Assembly (NCBI GenBank): GCA_021409285.1
Contig: JAGFND010000009.1
Span: 1 to 38,580 of the forward strand
Reading direction: 5' to 3'
Source of the DNA: Candidatus Methanoperedens sp.
GTDB taxonomy: Archaea; Halobacteriota; Methanosarcinia; Methanosarcinales; Methanoperedenaceae
DNA: 38,580 bases
A model generated the notes under the pieces. It did not search any database. It saw only the letters and a list, made by a program, of their open reading frames with translations, and had not been told where the DNA came from. Made by a program: the position numbers and the translations under genes. The first letter of the stretch is position 1, and every line of letters starts with the position of its first letter. Shown here in pieces: positions 36,171-38,580 of this stretch.

Positions 36171-37236
36171 GTATAAGAATCAATTTCCTCTTTATGATAG
36201 ATATACTCAAAAAAATGAGCAATTCCTTAAGGAAATTCTTGAATCAATTAATATAAATCATATACTTGAAGCTCATACCAAAGACCCAGACCATCTTCGG
36301 GAGAAGATTTTACGAGAAGATAAATCATATAAAGATCCACTTCATGAGATTACTGATTTATCAGGCCTCCGAATAATTCTTCGCCATTTAACTGATGTGA
36401 ATAAAGTTGTCAAGCTTATCGAAGAAGAGTTTGTAATAGATAAAGAGAATTCTATCTATATCTATGATATTCCTGCAAATCAATTTGGATATCGTTCAAT
36501 ACATCTGGTAGTATGTCATAAAGAAGAGCGTCTAAAACTTATAGAGTGGAATGATTTTAAACTTCTTAAAGCTGAAATACAAATCCGTACACACCTTCAG
36601 CATGCATGGGCAGAAATTTCACATGAATTTATCTATAAAGTGGATACCGATATACCAAAAGAAGTTCGTAGACCTTTATTCCGCCTAAGTGCTTTATTCG
36701 AAATTGCTGATGAAGAGGTTAATAGAATAGTTCATGACGTTAATGAGGTTCGCAGAAATTATAAAAAAGGGATCATAAAGGGGGAAAATCTATTAGAAAT
36801 CAATGTAGATTCTTTAAAATCTTACATAGAAAATTCTGAAGAAGTTCAATATTGGAATGAGTTTATACTTAATGATAGTGAAATCGGTCATAGAGTTGAG
36901 GGCTGGGGAGATCTGTCACGTGATGTAAGAATAGCTGAATTCTGTGGCTTAAAAACAATTGAAGATATTGACCATATTCTTAAAAAAGCTCATGGTTGGG
37001 GAGAACGGTTTCTTAAAGAATATTTTAAAAAATATTACTTCAATGATAAGTATTCTCTTCGTATGATATCAACTTTCATTAACGGAAGTGTTACCATGTT
37101 AATGATAGCATCTTATGCTGACAAATTTGAACCTAAGATTTTAGTTAAAGAATTTGGCTTTAGTGAACCTCGATATGCACTTAAAATTCTTGATATTGCT
37201 AAAGCAGTCCAAAAAGATGATATCCTTAATAGTTAG
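36145..37236 (+). CDS. RelA/SpoT-domain alarmone synthetase homologue
   Basis: 363 residues. The (p)ppGpp synthetase domain (about 20-170) shows LREKI with HEITDLSGLRI (D71), NQFGYRSIHLVV (115-123) and LLKAEIQIRTHLQHAWAEISHE (about 140-161), so all main catalytic elements are in place. There is no HD hydrolase, TGS or ACT domain. The remaining ~190 residues form a helical domain (VNRIVHDVNEVRRNYKKG, HILKKAHGWGERFLKEYFKKYYF) I do not recognise. Such stand-alone synthetases are rare in archaea and are usually acquired by transfer; AT-rich codon use here differs from the ribosomal cluster. It could be a housekeeping-like signal enzyme, a toxin of the toxSAS kind, or a phage-defence gene. Confidence 0.82.
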   Translation: MNIDQIINEYKNQFPLYDRYTQKNEQFLKEILESININHILEAHTKDPDHLREKILREDKSYKDPLHEITDLSGLRIILRHLTDVNKVVKLIEEEFVIDKENSIYIYDIPANQFGYRSIHLVVCHKEERLKLIEWNDFKLLKAEIQIRTHLQHAWAEISHEFIYKVDTDIPKEVRRPLFRLSALFEIADEEVNRIVHDVNEVRRNYKKGIIKGENLLEINVDSLKSYIENSEEVQYWNEFILNDSEIGHRVEGWGDLSRDVRIAEFCGLKTIEDIDHILKKAHGWGERFLKEYFKKYYFNDKYSLRMISTFINGSVTMLMIASYADKFEPKILVKEFGFSEPRYALKILDIAKAVQKDDILNS

Positions 37237-37290
37237 ACTGCATATAATTTTATAGTATACGCATATTTTGAGTTTAAAAACATTTAATAG

Positions 37291-37298
37291 TATTTAAG
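37291..37298 (+). promoter_or_regulatory. TATA-like element before the first membrane gene
   Basis: TATTTAAG is centred about 26 bases before the ATG at 37321, the spacing of a leaderless archaeal promoter. A second AT-rich element (TTTATATTA, 37302-37310) is closer and less well placed. Confidence 0.4.
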
Positions 37299-37320
37299 TA
37301 GTTTATATTAAGTAAGTTTT

Positions 37321-38049
37321 ATGAGTGAAATTGTAAAAGGAAATCTCAAAGATTCAAAATCGAGTAATCTGAGAATTGGTAAGTATATTGGTTCACGAGC
37401 CTGGAGAGCTGTCCCAGTTTTTTTCTTGGTTGGAATTCTTATTTCTTATCAATTCAAATTAACAATGAACAAAGATGCCTGGTTTTGGTTTTTTAGCTCG
37501 ATAGCACAAACATTTGCCGCGCTTGTTGCCCTTGTTGCCATATTTTTAATTTCTCGTTTAGAATTGTATAATGCTACGATAAATAAGAATAAGGACGTAA
37601 TGCGGACTCTTTTATATAATGTCGGTGCAGATGAAATCGAGTATTTTGATGATAAAGTGTTAATAAAGACGGTAGATGAGTTTCTCTCTTTAATAGAATC
37701 AGAGCCGGAGCTGAAACCAGATATAACTGATTTAAACCTTAAAACTAAAAAAGGTAAAATTTACCTTTTAAAACGAGCAAGAGAAGAGAATAATCGCTTT
37801 GAACAAAAAAAGGAACGAGCTAAAGAACAAATGAGGATATTACTAGAACACACTGTTTTAATAATAATGCTGTCTATTTTATTAATACCTTTTGGCTCTG
37901 TAAATACTGAAAATAGCTTGATTTTAGCTTTATGGAATAATTATTATTTGAAATGGGGGATCATATTTGGTGTAGTCGGCCTTTGTATTTCCTCTTTGTA
38001 TATAGTAGAATCTTTACTAATGAAATCTTTATCAGAAGAAGAAGTATAA
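37321..38049 (+). CDS. Membrane protein with FSSIAQ motif and cytoplasmic helical domain
   Basis: 242 residues. Two membrane helices near the N terminus (about 33-50 and 57-83), the second carrying WFWFFSSIAQTFAALVALVAIF; then a charged, mostly helical region of about 95 residues (coiled-coil-like near RAREENNRFEQKKERAKEQMR); then two more membrane helices (about 178-197 and 212-234). No family is recognised. The FSSIAQ...AAL segment reappears in the next gene. The gene has its own promoter-like element and no ribosome site, and lies 84 bases after the RelA/SpoT-like gene. Confidence 0.75.
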   Translation: MSEIVKGNLKDSKSSNLRIGKYIGSRAWRAVPVFFLVGILISYQFKLTMNKDAWFWFFSSIAQTFAALVALVAIFLISRLELYNATINKNKDVMRTLLYNVGADEIEYFDDKVLIKTVDEFLSLIESEPELKPDITDLNLKTKKGKIYLLKRAREENNRFEQKKERAKEQMRILLEHTVLIIMLSILLIPFGSVNTENSLILALWNNYYLKWGIIFGVVGLCISSLYIVESLLMKSLSEEEV

Positions 38050-38069
38050 AAAAAACTCTTTTTTTTTTC
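38047..38069 (+). terminator. A-run/T-run terminator
   Basis: A run of eight A, ACTC and then about ten T lies directly at the stop codon of the first membrane gene. The A and T runs could pair, and oligo-T alone is enough for archaeal termination. Confidence 0.5.
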
Positions 38070-38103
38070 AATATAATCAGATCTTTAAATGAAAAAATAA
38101 AAT

Positions 38104-38113
38104 TTTTATATAA
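38104..38113 (+). promoter_or_regulatory. TATA box before the second membrane gene
   Basis: TTTTTATATAAG is centred about 26 bases before the ATG at 38134, so the transcript is probably leaderless. Confidence 0.5.
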
Positions 38114-38133
38114 GCTGACTTAATTGAGGACTA

Positions 38134-38550
38134 ATGAAATTGGATAATGAATTGTTATTAGGAAAATTTACAGATCCTAAATATATAACAATATTGTGTT
38201 TTATTGTCTCATCTATAGTATTCTTAATAACATATATAAACCCTATAGCTACTGGAGATAATATATTATATTTTCTCAGTTCAATTTCACAAGGACTTGC
38301 AGCCATTTTTACTTTAATATTTACCATTACAATTTTTGGTGCTCAAATGATGAAAAGATATTCATCAATGGGTAGAATATTGGATAGATGGACTATCTTT
38401 TTAATGATATTTTTTGCCATTGGAATTATTTTACCATTAATTACATCTCGGACAAATGACCCATGGTATAAATCCAACAAAGTTGAATTTGCTAAAGGTG
38501 ATGACCTTGTATTGCGAAGAATTAGATCGAATGGGAAAGAAGACCCCTGA
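38134..38550 (+). CDS. Small membrane protein with SSISQ motif
   Basis: 138 residues with three membrane helices (about 18-34, 43-70 and 85-103). The second carries YFLSSISQGLAAIFTLIF, which matches the FSSIAQ segment of the preceding gene, and the order TM1, short loop, motif TM2 is the same. The short tail (WYKSNKVEFAKGDDLVL) ends at TGA 38548-38550. No family is recognised. The open frame one base further (38531 on) may be the next gene or the true continuation after a frameshift. Confidence 0.7.
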   Translation: MKLDNELLLGKFTDPKYITILCFIVSSIVFLITYINPIATGDNILYFLSSISQGLAAIFTLIFTITIFGAQMMKRYSSMGRILDRWTIFLMIFFAIGIILPLITSRTNDPWYKSNKVEFAKGDDLVLRRIRSNGKEDP

Positions 38551-38580
38551 ACAAATGTTAAAAGTTGAATTGGAAAACGA
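38531..38580 (+). CDS. Start of a possible next gene, cut by the window end
   Basis: ATG 38531 opens a frame reading MGKKTPEQMLKVELEN to the edge of the window. It overlaps the end of the second membrane gene in another frame. It may be a new gene or the continuation of that membrane protein after a frameshift. Too short to assign. Confidence 0.35.
   Translation, partial: MGKKTPEQMLKVELEN

Noticed and set aside
1-38580. CRISPR arrays, tRNA or rRNA genes
   Set aside because: No regularly spaced repeats, no cloverleaf with a TTCGA-type T loop and no rRNA segments were seen on reading both strands.

Overview
The window is archaeal. A long rightward block (22378-35222) carries the euryarchaeal S10/spc ribosomal protein cluster in its usual order, including proteins that bacteria lack (eS4, eL32, eL19) and RNase P component 1, and ends with secY. 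Strong GGTGA-type Shine-Dalgarno sites, TATA-like boxes, an archaeal-type AspRS, ADP-forming acyl-CoA synthetase subunits, a TatD-like hydrolase and a DUF447/CitG-like pair agree with this. The mixture suggests a Methanosarcinales-type euryarchaeon, possibly ANME-2d/Methanoperedens-like; that placement is inference, not proof. No tRNA, rRNA, CRISPR array, complete insertion sequence or replication origin was seen.

Layout. 1-1419 is decayed accessory DNA: GC-rich hairpins, a truncated HEPN/nucleotidyltransferase chimera and the C-terminal end of a type III restriction enzyme. 1427-2275 is a TatD-like metal hydrolase. 2288-6941 (minus) runs citG-like, DUF447, amino-acid dehydrogenase, acdA, acdB; the last three look like an amino-acid to acyl-CoA to ATP pathway. 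6978-7841 holds a small ORF with a strong ribosome site, a palindromic site, a winged-helix regulator and a small membrane protein. 7927-12280 (plus) is a MoxR/DUF58/VWA/BatD-like operon. 12335-14859 (minus) has a small coiled-coil gene, pyrI, pyrB and an intact MntA/HepT toxin-antitoxin pair. 14946-20643 (minus) has dapF, a diadenylate cyclase-like gene, smc and a coiled-coil gene; aspS (20734-22029, minus) follows and is divergent from the ribosomal operon.

After secY there is a good hairpin terminator and the sequence changes character. There is a frameshifted remnant of a surface protein (minus strand), then AT-rich DNA with a synthetase-only RelA/SpoT homologue, a possible 56-residue ORF overlapping its start, and two membrane proteins that share a transmembrane motif (FSSIAQ/LSSISQ). 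The last gene runs off or is frameshifted at the window edge. This 36000-38580 segment is the best candidate for an undescribed system, but it is a hypothesis: the two membrane genes each appear to have their own leaderless promoter.
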